A stretch of 64,000 nt of DNA from an uncultured Lachnospiraceae bacterium (lineage in GTDB: Bacteria; Bacillota; Clostridia; Lachnospirales; Lachnospiraceae): positions 1 to 64,000 of the forward strand of contig CAJTKU010000010.1 in assembly GCA_910577015.1 (NCBI GenBank). The letters are read 5' to 3'. This document shows, in pieces, positions 26,757-36,721 of the stretch (positions are counted from its first letter, which is position 1; each line of letters starts with the position of its first letter). The notes under the pieces were generated by a model. That model saw only the letters and a program-made list of their open reading frames with translations, searched no databases and was not told the DNA's origin. The position numbers and the translations under genes are program-made.

Positions 26757-28166
26757 TGCCATTCCTTCTTTTATCTCCTCTGCCCTTAAGCCTCCGTATC
26801 CCAAAACAAGCATTCCTTCCGCCTGCCGCTTTCCGTCATTTTCTTCGATAAGGGCGTCCGACATCCCATACACTTTCACGCCATGCTCCGCTGCCTTTCT
26901 TATCAGATACTCCTCCGTAAGCTTTTCATCACGGCTGGAGAGAACCAGATGAAGCCCTGCATTTTCACCGAAAATCTGGAATTTTTTCCGAAACGGTTTC
27001 AGTTCCTGTAACAGGATGTCATGCTTTTCCCTGTAAAGCTTCCGTGTTTTATTTAAGTACCGTTCAAAATATCCGTCTCGGATAAATTCGTTTAATATCC
27101 GCTGGTCAATACGGGACACTGTGGAGGAATAAAAGCTGCAGGATTCACGATAGCGTTTCAAAAGCAGCGGCGGAAGCACCATGTAGCTTACCCGGATGGC
27201 AGGCGCTATGGCTTTTGAAAAAGTCCCGATATAGATAACCCGCCCGTTTCCGTCCGCTCCTTGCAGGGACGGGATAGGCTTTCCCTTATAACGGAACTCA
27301 CTGTCATAATCATCCTCTATCAAAAAACGCTCTTCCCCCTCTGCGGCCCACTTCAACAGTTCCATCCGCCTTCCGATGGGCATGGTTATGCCCGTGGGAT
27401 ACTGATGAGACGGCATCACATAAGCGGCCTTTACCTGTTTTTTGCGCAGTTCTTCCACCTTCATGCCGCCTTCATCCACACCGATTACTTCAATATTATA
27501 GGCAAATGAGCGAAAAATCCTGTACGCCCTCTTATAAGTGGGATTTTCCATGGCAATCCCTGCATGGCGGCCCAGCAGTTTTTCCAAAAGCAAAAGCAGG
27601 TAATCATTTCCTGCCCCTACCACAATCTGCGACGGCGTACACTTTACCCCTCTTGCAGAATGCAGGTATCTGCTGATGGTCTGCCGTAAATCATAATCTC
27701 CCTGCGCCTCTCCCAGGGCAAACAATTCTTTATTTCCGTCATTCAAAATATTCTTGCTAATCCGTTTCCAGACTCCGAACGGAAAAAGACTCATGTCCAG
27801 TCCGTTAGGGGAAAAATCGTAACAAATATTCCCGTTATACGGGATGGATTCTTCTTTCTTTGCCTCCGTCATCCTGTCATCGTCCGGCAGGGCCTGACTG
27901 TTTCCTTCCGGCAGTTCCTCCATGCGGCACACAAAATAGCCTTTATAAGGAATTGCTTCGATATAGCCTTCGGACAAAAGCTGCCCGTAGGCAAAATCCA
28001 CCGTAGTCCTTGACACCTGCAAATATTCTGCCAGTGCGCGCGTAGAGGGAAGCCGCTCTCCCGAAAGCAGCCTCCCTCCTTTGATTTCCTCCCTGATGTG
28101 CTCGTAAATCTGTTCATACAGACACTTTGCCCCATCCGTTTTCAATTCCATGGCCATATCATACAT
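26733..28166 (-). CDS. MocR/PdxR-type regulator (GntR HTH fused to aminotransferase)
   Basis: A 477-residue protein with an N-terminal GntR winged helix (residues 8-80: YEQIYEHIREEIKGGRLLSGERLPSTRALAEYLQVSRTTVDFAY) fused to a fold-type I aminotransferase domain. The PLP-lysine region is IYIGTFSKAIAPAIRVSYMVLP, preceded by EDDYDSEFRY. MocR proteins sense PLP or amino compounds and control B6 or amino-acid genes. No pdx gene is in view. It is the last gene of the operon, 9 bases after the DUF2225 gene. Confidence 0.9.
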   Translation of the reverse strand: MYDMAMELKTDGAKCLYEQIYEHIREEIKGGRLLSGERLPSTRALAEYLQVSRTTVDFAYGQLLSEGYIEAIPYKGYFVCRMEELPEGNSQALPDDDRMTEAKKEESIPYNGNICYDFSPNGLDMSLFPFGVWKRISKNILNDGNKELFALGEAQGDYDLRQTISRYLHSARGVKCTPSQIVVGAGNDYLLLLLEKLLGRHAGIAMENPTYKRAYRIFRSFAYNIEVIGVDEGGMKVEELRKKQVKAAYVMPSHQYPTGITMPIGRRMELLKWAAEGEERFLIEDDYDSEFRYKGKPIPSLQGADGNGRVIYIGTFSKAIAPAIRVSYMVLPPLLLKRYRESCSFYSSTVSRIDQRILNEFIRDGYFERYLNKTRKLYREKHDILLQELKPFRKKFQIFGENAGLHLVLSSRDEKLTEEYLIRKAAEHGVKVYGMSDALIEENDGKRQAEGMLVLGYGGLRAEEIKEGMAKLKQAWL

Positions 28167-28175
28167 GATTGCCGG

Positions 28176-29030
28176 TTATTCCTTTCCCTTTTTCAGCTCA
28201 GCCATCAAAGCATCCTTCAATTCCCTTGCTTTGTCTTTCACCCGGGCGCTTGCGGAAGGAGATGTCAGGATGGAGGCAATCAGCCTGGAGGCAATATCAA
28301 ACTTGCCCTGCCAGAATGCCAGTACCGCTATCAGATAATCCACTGTAATCTCATCCATGCCGCAAATCGGATAGTTCTCGGACTCCTTTGCCGCAATAAA
28401 ACCCTCCAGCGCATTCTGCAGGTATTCCTTTTCTTCCTCCTGCAGCTCGGCCAGTTTTTCCTTGTCGTTGTTCTTTTGGGTAAGTTCTTCCTGCCATCCT
28501 CTCAAAATCCATGCGGATTTCAGGCATACATACGCCTTCTCACTATTTCTCGCCTGCTTGACAATGGCGCAGGCCAAAGCCAGTTTATATCGCTCCATTG
28601 CCTCTTCATAAGTGTATATATCGCCCGTGTGCGGCGTCCCATGAAAATTTTTACTGATATTTTCTTTAATCAGCTTTGTCTGTCCGGCAGGCATGGGCTT
28701 GAAAAAGCGGCTGAGAGCCGTAAAACCGCAAACCGGGCAGGAAATTACATCATATTTCTGCGCGTCGATTCCTTCATATACCGCACGCAAATCCAAATCC
28801 GTGTGCAAAAGCTTTGCCTTACCTGTTTTCATCATTTTGCTGGTAATCTTACTGTCACAGACCGGACACTCAAAGGTACGGTCAAGCAGCAGGTCCTTTT
28901 CCTGTATCTCAGGCGCCTCGGCGCCCTTTCCCTTATTGGCAGCCTTATCGTCCTTTGGCTCCTCAAATACCTTGGCGTCTTCCAGTGCGCCCAGCCCCAG
29001 CTTTGAAAGTCCCGACAACAAATTTGACAT
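28176..29030 (-). CDS. DUF2225 family protein
   Basis: A 284-residue soluble protein with two zinc-ribbon-like knuckles in the first 120 residues (FECPVCDSKITSK and ISCPVCGFTALSRFF), then a helical region likely to be TPR-like (AYVCLKSAWILRGWQEEL). This is the layout of the DUF2225 family, whose function is unknown. It starts 2 bases after the glnS stop codon, so the two are probably translated from one message. Confidence 0.8.
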   Translation of the reverse strand: MSNLLSGLSKLGLGALEDAKVFEEPKDDKAANKGKGAEAPEIQEKDLLLDRTFECPVCDSKITSKMMKTGKAKLLHTDLDLRAVYEGIDAQKYDVISCPVCGFTALSRFFKPMPAGQTKLIKENISKNFHGTPHTGDIYTYEEAMERYKLALACAIVKQARNSEKAYVCLKSAWILRGWQEELTQKNNDKEKLAELQEEEKEYLQNALEGFIAAKESENYPICGMDEITVDYLIAVLAFWQGKFDIASRLIASILTSPSASARVKDKARELKDALMAELKKGKE

Positions 29031-29032
29031 GC

Positions 29033-30721
29033 TTAATCCTCCTTTTTCGGCAAAACAAATGAACTTTTTAATGATACTATCCGATTGAAAACTAGGGTTT
29101 CGTCAGGTGAACCCGCCGATACTCCAAACGCATTGGCATCTACGCAGAAAAATCCGTTTCTTACAAACTGGAACCTGTCATACGCTTTGGCATCCGCAAA
29201 AGAGGGTTCCAGATAACACTCCTTTAACACCGTTAAAGAATTGGGGTTCAGATTCAGGCTTCCGTCTTCATTGTACACCCCTTTTTCTTCATCTATGATA
29301 TTCTCATACAGCCTGACTTCCGCTTTTATGGCTTCTTTTGCCGACACCCAGTGGATAGTTCCCTTCACCTTTCTCCCATCCGGACTGTTGCCGCCCCGTG
29401 AAGCGGCGTCATAAGTGCAATGCACTTCCGTAACTTCCCCGTTTTCATCCTTCACGCAGCCGGTGCATTTCACAAAATAAGCATTCATAAGCCGCACTTC
29501 ATTGCCGGGAAATAACCGGAAATACTTCTTTGGAGGCTCTTCCATAAAGTCCTCCCTTTCAATGTATAACTCTTTTCCGAAAGGTATCTGCCTGCTGCCA
29601 AGCGCTTCATTTTCCAGATTATTCGGAGCGGGCAAATACTCAATCTGGTCCTCGGGATAATTGTCAATAATCAGTTTTACAGGGTTTAACACAGCCATCA
29701 TGCGGGGACACTTTAATTTTAAGTCCTCCCGTATGCAGTATTCCAGCATGGCATAATCCACGGAAGAGTTTGCCTTGGAAACGCCGCACAATTCCACAAA
29801 TTTTTTAATGGATTCCGGCGTAAAGCCGCGTCTGCGAAGCGCCGCAATGGACACCAGCCTCGGGTCGTCCCAGCCGTCCACGATACCCTCTTCCACCAGT
29901 TTTTTGATATATCTTTTTCCTGTCACTACATTGGTAAGGTACAATTTAGCAAACTCAATCTGTTTCGGCGGACGGGGATATTCCAGTTCCCGCACCACCC
30001 AGTCGTAAAGCGGTCTGTGGTCTTCAAATTCAAGCGTACAGATGGAATGGGTAATCCCCTCTATCGCATCCTCAATCGGATGCGCAAAATCATACATCGG
30101 ATAAATGCACCATTTATCCCCTGTATTGTGATGGTGCATGTGCGCCACACGGTAAATAACAGGGTCCCGCATGTTGATGTTGGGAGACGCCATGTCAATC
30201 CGGGCGCGAAGCACCTTTTCGCCGTCACCGTATCTGCCGTCCTTCATCTCCTCAAACAGTTTTAGGTTTTCCTCTATGCTCCTTTTTGCAAAGGGGTCTT
30301 CCTTTCCGGCTTCCGTCAAGGTACCCCGGTATTCCCTGATTTCTTCTGCAGACAAATCAGAAACATATGCTTTTCCTTTTTGAATCAGCTTTACCGCCGC
30401 TTCATACATCTCATCAAAATAATTGGAGGCAAAAAACAACCTGTCTTCCCAGTCGGCTCCCAGCCATGCAATATCCTCCTTGATGGACTCCACAAACTCT
30501 TCTTTTTCCTTAGTCGGATTGGTATCATCAAAGCGCATGTTAAACTTGCCGCCGTATTCCTGCGCCAGCCCATAGTTTAACAGGATGCTTTTGGCATGGC
30601 CGATATGCAGGTAGCCGTTCGGCTCCGGCGGAAAACGGGTATGGACGGTATCATAGACACCCTCCGCCAAATCTTTGTCGATAATCTGTTCAATGAAATT
30701 CCTGCTTTCCACTTCACTCAT
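29033..30721 (-). CDS. glnS: Glutaminyl-tRNA synthetase
   Basis: A 562-residue class I synthetase. The N-terminus has RFPPEPNGYLHIGHAKSILLNYGLA, the HIGH motif in the form shared by GlnRS and eukaryotic GluRS. MRFDDTNPTKE follows, and the anticodon-binding beta barrels fill the C-terminal half (LRMAVLNPVKLII-like region, RLFPGNEVRLMNAY). It attaches glutamine directly to tRNA-Gln. Most Firmicutes lack it and use GatCAB, so its presence matters for reading the gatCAB genes at 47822-51011. It lies within the ZTP-controlled operon, 38 bases after the TIR gene. Confidence 0.95.
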   Translation of the reverse strand: MSEVESRNFIEQIIDKDLAEGVYDTVHTRFPPEPNGYLHIGHAKSILLNYGLAQEYGGKFNMRFDDTNPTKEKEEFVESIKEDIAWLGADWEDRLFFASNYFDEMYEAAVKLIQKGKAYVSDLSAEEIREYRGTLTEAGKEDPFAKRSIEENLKLFEEMKDGRYGDGEKVLRARIDMASPNINMRDPVIYRVAHMHHHNTGDKWCIYPMYDFAHPIEDAIEGITHSICTLEFEDHRPLYDWVVRELEYPRPPKQIEFAKLYLTNVVTGKRYIKKLVEEGIVDGWDDPRLVSIAALRRRGFTPESIKKFVELCGVSKANSSVDYAMLEYCIREDLKLKCPRMMAVLNPVKLIIDNYPEDQIEYLPAPNNLENEALGSRQIPFGKELYIEREDFMEEPPKKYFRLFPGNEVRLMNAYFVKCTGCVKDENGEVTEVHCTYDAASRGGNSPDGRKVKGTIHWVSAKEAIKAEVRLYENIIDEEKGVYNEDGSLNLNPNSLTVLKECYLEPSFADAKAYDRFQFVRNGFFCVDANAFGVSAGSPDETLVFNRIVSLKSSFVLPKKED

Positions 30722-30759
30722 AATTCTATACCCTTTCCCATTTGATGCACACCTATGCT

Positions 30760-33195
30760 TTATCTTATCACAAAAGCCTCAGCCTTAGCAAGCAGTTCTT
30801 CCAGCGTATAAACGGGAACCGCATACTGGCTGTCATTACCGGTTTGGATATACAGCCTGCTGCCCCCCTCCTCCACCGCCGCAAGATTTTCAATCACTCC
30901 AATCAGTTTAAAGTCCGGGCTTAACATGTAGCCGTGATTGATTCCTTTCAAATACAGGTTCCCGGACGCATCCATCCCAAAATACCCCGTAAACTCTTCT
31001 CCAAATCCTGTCAGGCTGTTCTTTAATTCCATTTCAGAGGTTTCGTAAATATCCAGCGTGCCGTTTTTGTAAAAAGCAAAAATAAGGCTTTTATCGGTAT
31101 TGAAAAAAATATAACTTATCATTTCCACATTTGGAAGATTTTTTTCCTGTGCATATTCTACTGCTTCCGAATAGGATAAACCTTCCGTTTCCGGTATGGA
31201 TAAACTGTCGCTGTTTTCCGTCAAATCATCCCCCCTGGAAAAACTATAGTATGTGACCTTATTGTCCTGGAAGGGAAGCAGCACATATCCCTGCGCCGCC
31301 TTTTGAAAGTCCATGACATTTTCGGAATGACTGATAAATCTATAATTCATTAAATAATCATTATTGTATTCCGCATCAAGATAGTGGTAATCCCCATTAC
31401 GGGTCAAAAGTATATATTTATCTTTGCTGTTTATTGATATACTTCCTGCTATGCCGCTCCCAAAAGAAAAACTGGTACATTCTGCCCCGTCTTCATCACG
31501 GATAATCCAAGCTTCGTTGCTGGTAGTCAGCATGAAATTATCCGCGCCCTCCCCATAGTTCATGTAAATGCGGCTGCCAAAATAATTCTCATATTCTTTC
31601 TGCCATTTTGCCTTTGCCGTCAACGGATTGCATGCCATTATCATGGTTTTTAAGTCATTTGCATCATCCAGATAATTCAACAGTACAAATACCGTGTCTT
31701 CTTTATATGCCGCATCCTGATAATAATATTTCCCAATCCCAATGGAGCCGGAAACAGATTGGGAATCTATATTATAAAAGTACAGCTTTCCCATACCCTC
31801 TTTGTTCTTCTCAACAAACGCGACAACGTCCCCTCCCCGGCAAAAGGCAGCATCGCTCATCCATGTATCGCTATCTTCCACACGATAAACAAACACCTCT
31901 TCCAAAGTGTCCCCATCATACAGACTGAATCCTGTCAATGCGCTTACCAGCAAATACCTTCCCTTTTCGTCTGTGTACACCTCTTTGAAACTAATCCCAT
32001 CCAGGGTATCCGTCACAGACTTATCCGGAATACTGTATATAAATATGGTTTCATCTGCAAAAACAATTCTATCATTTCCCAAAAACGCTGCATTACCCGT
32101 CCAATTATTCCTTGGTATCCTATCCAGTTCAATTCCTGCTTCCACATCCCAAATGGTATAATAACCGGATTCATCACAGGTAATCAACGTTTTCCCGTCC
32201 GAAGAACAAAGCATATATTCTATCACACCGGCAGTTTCCATCTGGTACATTGCCTTGATATTTTTTCCGGAATCATACGCATACAAGCTTTCCGTCAACG
32301 CAAGCTGCGCTTCGGGCGTGTAAGGCATGGCAATGCCTTTATATTCCGTAAGCGCCTGATAAGCGGTTTCTATGGCTCCAATCCGGTCCCCTTCCTCCAG
32401 CTTCCTTGCGGATTCCTCTGCAAGGTTCAGCGCCTGAATTTCCAAAAGCCTGCTGTTTTGCAGCTGTATCTCGGCGCTCTGGACCCGAATCTCCGCCCTT
32501 TGCGCCTCGAGCTGCTCCTTCTGCATATGGATTCTGAGCGCCATGACCGTACTCACCGTGCCGAACAAAAAGCAGACCAGCGCGCCAAACGCGGTGGCTG
32601 CCAGTATACGTTTCATCCTTCTCTCCCTGTGTCTCTGGCGTAAATCATCGAAACTGAGAGAAAACATGGGAGCTAAAAGACGAAGTATCTCCGTCCGCAT
32701 GGCCTTTAACATCTCCCGCCTGTTCTTTCCGCGGACATCCGCTGCAAGGGGCTCCATGGGCTTTTTTACCGTTTCTACCGTGCCATCCGGTTTTTCCACG
32801 GTTTCTTCCACATATAAAAGTTCTTCCGGAAAAGACTCCTCCGGTTCGCCCTCAATAAGCACGGCAAATACCTTTTCCCTGCCATGAATACTGATAAAGG
32901 TTTCTATCTCCTTTTTGCACCACTGCGATTCCCTTAGCCTGGGAGAACATATGACAATCAAAAATTCCGAATTATGAATCGCTTTTATAATGGGGTCTTC
33001 CAGATTGTTTGTCAGAGGCAGTTCGTCCTTATCCCGAAACACCCTGCTTATCCTGTCCCTCCCGCTGTGCTTTGCCGCAGTGCGTCTGGGCAGGCGAAAA
33101 GCCTCCATCTGCTTATGGAGGTTTTCTGCCACAAATTTATCCAAATCCGTGTGCCTGTAACTGATAAAGGCATCATACATATATTTGTCCGCCAT
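30760..33195 (-). CDS. TIR domain - transmembrane - coiled coil - beta-propeller protein
   Basis: An 811-residue protein. Residues 5-135 are a TIR domain (YDAFISYRHTDLDKFVAENLH, FRDKDEL, and SEFLIVICSPRLRESQWCKKEI, where E96 matches the catalytic glutamate of NAD-cleaving TIRs). One membrane segment lies at about 197-219, then a coiled coil rich in Q, E and A (222-265), then beta-propeller-like repeats to the end (LITCDESGYYTIWDVEAG, LLVSALTGFSLYDGD, LIFAFYKNGTLDIYETSEM). The layout suggests an internal TIR effector and an external sensor domain, though orientation is inferred. It is co-transcribed with the DHH gene (14 bases) and glnS. Function is unknown; signalling or defence are both possible. 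Confidence 0.85.
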   Translation of the reverse strand: MADKYMYDAFISYRHTDLDKFVAENLHKQMEAFRLPRRTAAKHSGRDRISRVFRDKDELPLTNNLEDPIIKAIHNSEFLIVICSPRLRESQWCKKEIETFISIHGREKVFAVLIEGEPEESFPEELLYVEETVEKPDGTVETVKKPMEPLAADVRGKNRREMLKAMRTEILRLLAPMFSLSFDDLRQRHRERRMKRILAATAFGALVCFLFGTVSTVMALRIHMQKEQLEAQRAEIRVQSAEIQLQNSRLLEIQALNLAEESARKLEEGDRIGAIETAYQALTEYKGIAMPYTPEAQLALTESLYAYDSGKNIKAMYQMETAGVIEYMLCSSDGKTLITCDESGYYTIWDVEAGIELDRIPRNNWTGNAAFLGNDRIVFADETIFIYSIPDKSVTDTLDGISFKEVYTDEKGRYLLVSALTGFSLYDGDTLEEVFVYRVEDSDTWMSDAAFCRGGDVVAFVEKNKEGMGKLYFYNIDSQSVSGSIGIGKYYYQDAAYKEDTVFVLLNYLDDANDLKTMIMACNPLTAKAKWQKEYENYFGSRIYMNYGEGADNFMLTTSNEAWIIRDEDGAECTSFSFGSGIAGSISINSKDKYILLTRNGDYHYLDAEYNNDYLMNYRFISHSENVMDFQKAAQGYVLLPFQDNKVTYYSFSRGDDLTENSDSLSIPETEGLSYSEAVEYAQEKNLPNVEMISYIFFNTDKSLIFAFYKNGTLDIYETSEMELKNSLTGFGEEFTGYFGMDASGNLYLKGINHGYMLSPDFKLIGVIENLAAVEEGGSRLYIQTGNDSQYAVPVYTLEELLAKAEAFVIR

Positions 33196-33209
33196 TTTCC
33201 ACCCTCTTC

Positions 33210-34739
33210 TTACATTTCCTGAATAACATCATATGTTTTCAAAAAGATATCATGCTCCACAACATAGACATCCGCCAAATCATTACATCTGACTGCCAGA
33301 TAGTCTCCCGGCCTGCCCAGCATATACTTTTCCTTATCCCACGCCGTAAACACCTTCACACCCTTCGTAAGAGGTCTGGCAAAGATGTCTACTTCTCCCG
33401 TAGGCACACATACGCGCGCAAAATCGGTCAGCACCAAATCCCTGCCGTCCAGTCTGTTCTTAATGATGGGAACATACTCCTTTTTGATATGGCAGTCATT
33501 GTAATCGTACTTTTTATCAAGCTTCAGATATGATTTCTCAAACTTGTCCTTGCGGTTCGGGTAAACCTCTCCCTTGACGCCGATAATAATGTAAAGGTCT
33601 TCCTCCACCGTCATCTCGATATCCCCCTCCAGGGTACGGATGGTAATCGGCGTTCCTGCTGCCAGCACTTCATCCGCCTTCACAAAACCCACCGGAAGAT
33701 TTTTCTTGCGGTACCGCTTCATGCCTGCCGTATCCGCCTTGTAATCCTTTGCATAAATAATTTCAAAGCTGTCAAAGTACTGCGTCATCCTGTTATTGAA
33801 ATATCCCTCCGCATGTAAGGTAGGATATTTTTCCTCGTAAAGCTTCATACTGATGAACCCGCCGGCTTTTTCATAATGCCCTCCGCCGGAACCGATTCCT
33901 TCCGTCAGATATGCAGCCAGCTCGCTGGCATTCACTTCCTTGATACAGCTTCTGACGGAAAGCTTGTATCCGTCGTTAACCTCGTTAAACACCGCACATG
34001 TTTTTATCTTATCCACCTGTAATAAAAAGTCGCTGATAAGTCCCAGAATATTGGGGTCGCAAGGCTGTGCCTTAATAACCGCAAACTCATAGTCGTCATT
34101 ATAACTGTAACGAATCATGGCAATGCCGGCTATTTCCAGTTCTTTTAAAGACAGATTGGAGTTGCGGAACAAAGTAATCAGACTCTTGTCAAAGGGAAGC
34201 GCCTCACGCATATCCATGTCTAGAGGATTGTATACCTCCGTAAACTGGTTGGTATCCGTATACAGCCCATAGTACAGCGCCGTACCCAGGCCGTTTTCAT
34301 CACCCACCTCAAATCCCTCATCCGTCAGAAGCTTCCACACAAGAGTGGAACAGCTTCCGAGATGCGGCTGGATAATGCTGAGCTCCACGCCGCCGTTTTC
34401 CACCTGATGATGGTCTATGATGGCAATCTCATCCCCTGTAAGCCCCGTAACATTGCCTGCCCCGTATTGACAGTCAACCGTAAGCAGCAGTCCTTCCATA
34501 TGTTTTGGCTCAGGCTTTCCCGGCTCTACGTATTCTACCGGCAGATTCAGTTTTTCCATCATCAGACATAAATTAGACTTCTGAATCCGGTTTTTGCCGC
34601 TGTATACCAGCCTGACCTCTTTTCCTTTCTGCCTGAAATAACAATACAGTCCATACCCCGACGCCAATGCATCCGCGTCCGGGTTATCATGGCACTGTAT
34701 GGTTATCCTGTGAAACCTCTCCAAATCTTTTAATGTCAT
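33210..34739 (-). CDS. DHH-family phosphoesterase
   Basis: A 509-residue DHH/DHHA1-type phosphoesterase. Motifs are CHDNPDADALASG (residues 16-28), VDCQYG, IIDHHQ (DHH at 109-111), and a glycine-rich GSGGGHYEKAGGF in the DHHA1 part. The family includes NrnA (nanoRNA and pAp) and GdpP (cyclic-di-AMP) enzymes; this one has no membrane or GGDEF part. The C-terminal 150 residues are an extra domain not recognised. It lies 18 bases after the AICAR transformylase gene. Confidence 0.85.
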   Translation of the reverse strand: MTLKDLERFHRITIQCHDNPDADALASGYGLYCYFRQKGKEVRLVYSGKNRIQKSNLCLMMEKLNLPVEYVEPGKPEPKHMEGLLLTVDCQYGAGNVTGLTGDEIAIIDHHQVENGGVELSIIQPHLGSCSTLVWKLLTDEGFEVGDENGLGTALYYGLYTDTNQFTEVYNPLDMDMREALPFDKSLITLFRNSNLSLKELEIAGIAMIRYSYNDDYEFAVIKAQPCDPNILGLISDFLLQVDKIKTCAVFNEVNDGYKLSVRSCIKEVNASELAAYLTEGIGSGGGHYEKAGGFISMKLYEEKYPTLHAEGYFNNRMTQYFDSFEIIYAKDYKADTAGMKRYRKKNLPVGFVKADEVLAAGTPITIRTLEGDIEMTVEEDLYIIIGVKGEVYPNRKDKFEKSYLKLDKKYDYNDCHIKKEYVPIIKNRLDGRDLVLTDFARVCVPTGEVDIFARPLTKGVKVFTAWDKEKYMLGRPGDYLAVRCNDLADVYVVEHDIFLKTYDVIQEM

Positions 34740-34757
34740 AAGACCCCCCGCACCTTT

Positions 34758-35936
34758 TTAATGGTGGAACAACCTGATACCGGTAAATGCCATTGCCATG
34801 TTATATTTGTCGCAGCACTCGATGACAAGGTCATCCCTGACAGAACCGCCCGGCTGCGCAATATACTTCACGCCGCTCTTGTGCGCCCGCTCCACATTAT
34901 CGGAAAACGGGAAGAAAGCGTCGGAGCCAAGGGTCACATCCTGCATCTGAGCCAGCCATGCCCTCTTTTCCTCTGCCGTAAACACAGGCGGCTTTACCTG
35001 AAACACCCTCTGCCATGCGCCTTCCGCCAGCACATCCATATACTCATCCCCGATATAATTGTCGATGGCATTGTCCCTGTCAGCCCTGCCCAGGCTGTCG
35101 GTAAACTGTAAAGAAAGCACCTGCGGTGACTGGCGTAAAAACCAGTTGTCGGCCTTCTGGCCTGCAAGCCTGGTACAGTGTACACGCGACTGCTGTCCGG
35201 CGCCGATGCCGATTGCCTGCCCGTCCTTGACATAGCAGACGGAGTTGCTCTGGGTATATTTCAGGGTAATCAGCGCAATCTTCATATCCATAAGCGCCTG
35301 CGCCGGAATCTCCTTATTTTTTGTTACCACATTACCCAGCAGTTCTTCATTGATATCCAGTTCATTCCTGCCCTGTTCGAAGGTGATGCCGTAAACCTGT
35401 TTTCTCTCGATGGCTGCCGGCCTGTAGGATGCGTCCATCCGGATAATATTGTACGCGCCCTTCTTTTTCGCCTTTAACAGCTCCAGCGCTTTTTCCGTGT
35501 AGCCGGGAGCAATGACGCCGTCGGAAACCTCCCTTTTGATAAGCCGCGCCGTATCCTCGTCACAGACATCCGAAAGCGCGATAAAGTCCCCGAAAGAAGA
35601 CATCCTGTCAGCGCCGCGCGCCCTTGCATATGCGCACGCAAGCGGAGAAAGCTCTCCCAAATCATCCACCCAGTATATTTTTGCCAGCGTTTCCGAAAGG
35701 GGCAGTCCCACTGCCGCTCCAGCAGGGGATACGTGTTTGAAAGAAGCCGCTGCCGGAAGCCCGGTCGCCTCTTTTAACTCCTTTACAAGCTGCCAGCCGT
35801 TGAAAGCGTCCAAAAAATTGATATATCCGGGCTTTCCGTTTAACACCGTAACCGGCAGGCTGCTTTTGTCCTCCATAAAAATCCTGGAAGGCTTCTGGTT
35901 AGGGTTGCATCCATATTTCAATTCTATCTCATTCAT
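34758..35936 (-). CDS. purH: AICAR transformylase (stand-alone PurH C-terminal domain)
   Basis: A 392-residue protein matching only the formyltransferase half of bifunctional PurH. It converts AICAR to FAICAR using 10-formyl-THF, the penultimate step of IMP synthesis. The lysine-histidine pair of the active site is in SFKHVSPAGAAVG (K67, H68). The IMP cyclohydrolase half is absent; the adjacent PurO supplies it. Start 35936 follows AGAGGA and is preferred over 35972. AICAR (ZMP), its substrate, is the signal of the riboswitch at the head of the operon. Confidence 0.92.
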   Translation of the reverse strand: MNEIELKYGCNPNQKPSRIFMEDKSSLPVTVLNGKPGYINFLDAFNGWQLVKELKEATGLPAAASFKHVSPAGAAVGLPLSETLAKIYWVDDLGELSPLACAYARARGADRMSSFGDFIALSDVCDEDTARLIKREVSDGVIAPGYTEKALELLKAKKKGAYNIIRMDASYRPAAIERKQVYGITFEQGRNELDINEELLGNVVTKNKEIPAQALMDMKIALITLKYTQSNSVCYVKDGQAIGIGAGQQSRVHCTRLAGQKADNWFLRQSPQVLSLQFTDSLGRADRDNAIDNYIGDEYMDVLAEGAWQRVFQVKPPVFTAEEKRAWLAQMQDVTLGSDAFFPFSDNVERAHKSGVKYIAQPGGSVRDDLVIECCDKYNMAMAFTGIRLFHH

Positions 35937-35984
35937 AATTATCCTCTTTTCCGCGCCGCTTGCTGCGCACAATCTTTTTACCCG

Positions 35985-36701
35985 TTATTTCTGATTCTTG
36001 TTGATAATTTTGGTCCTGCATTCCCCTGTTGCAATATCAATATACCGTACAAACAGGGATACTTTATTTTCTTCATTCAGACTGTCCCACAACATGCCTG
36101 CAAACGCTTCCATATCATCCGGAACGGCAACTAATTTCGGCTCCCCTTCAAAGCTGGGAAGCGGCGTACCGTCATGCATATAGGTATGTATAAAATGTCC
36201 CTCCCCTGCCTTGGGATTTGCATAGGAAAAAGTAAAACGGCTGCAGGAATCCGCATCCCCGTTATTGCTTTTCAAGATAGACATCTCATAACCAAAGCAG
36301 CCACCCTCCACATACAAAATCCCGGAAATCCGCGGTGTATAATTGGGTGCGTCAGGCTCAAATTCCCTGCTTCTCAAAGACTGTTCAAAGGTAAGCCCCT
36401 TTTCCATGCCTTCAAACACGGTATCCGTCTGGTCGCCGTTGGTCACAATCGTCCGGTTTCCCGACACCCTGACCGGGGCATAAATGATAAGGCTGGGGTC
36501 CTCCAGCTTGGAAGCGTCAAACGCCTCGGTGCGGATGCCTTCCCCTTCCTCCACAAAAACACGGTTCCTGCTGTTTACGCTGCGGCCCATGATAAAGTAT
36601 GCCGTAACCGCCTTGCTGCCGTCCGCAGTCCTGCCGATTACAATACCCCTGCCGGGATAGCTGTTTTGTTTCAGTTCCTGCTCCAGTGATAACATGTTCA
36701 T
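35985..36701 (-). CDS. purO: IMP cyclohydrolase, PurO (archaeal-type) family
   Basis: A 238-residue protein of the PurO-like IMP cyclohydrolase family, first known from archaea. It closes FAICAR to IMP, the last step of purine synthesis. The N-terminus YPGRGIVIGRTADGSKAVTAYFIMGRSVNSRNRVF is characteristic. It is paired with the stand-alone AICAR transformylase 48 bases downstream, so both halves of PurH activity are encoded separately here. It is the first gene after the ZTP riboswitch. Confidence 0.92.
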   Translation of the reverse strand: MNMLSLEQELKQNSYPGRGIVIGRTADGSKAVTAYFIMGRSVNSRNRVFVEEGEGIRTEAFDASKLEDPSLIIYAPVRVSGNRTIVTNGDQTDTVFEGMEKGLTFEQSLRSREFEPDAPNYTPRISGILYVEGGCFGYEMSILKSNNGDADSCSRFTFSYANPKAGEGHFIHTYMHDGTPLPSFEGEPKLVAVPDDMEAFAGMLWDSLNEENKVSLFVRYIDIATGECRTKIINKNQK

Positions 36702-36721
36702 CCTTTTTCCTCCTAGTCGTC

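Noticed and set aside
33210..34739. DHH gene plus TIR gene as a nucleotide-signal defence pair (CBASS or Thoeris type)
   Set aside because: No cyclase, SLOG/ThsA-like or other signature partner is present, and both genes sit in a housekeeping operon.
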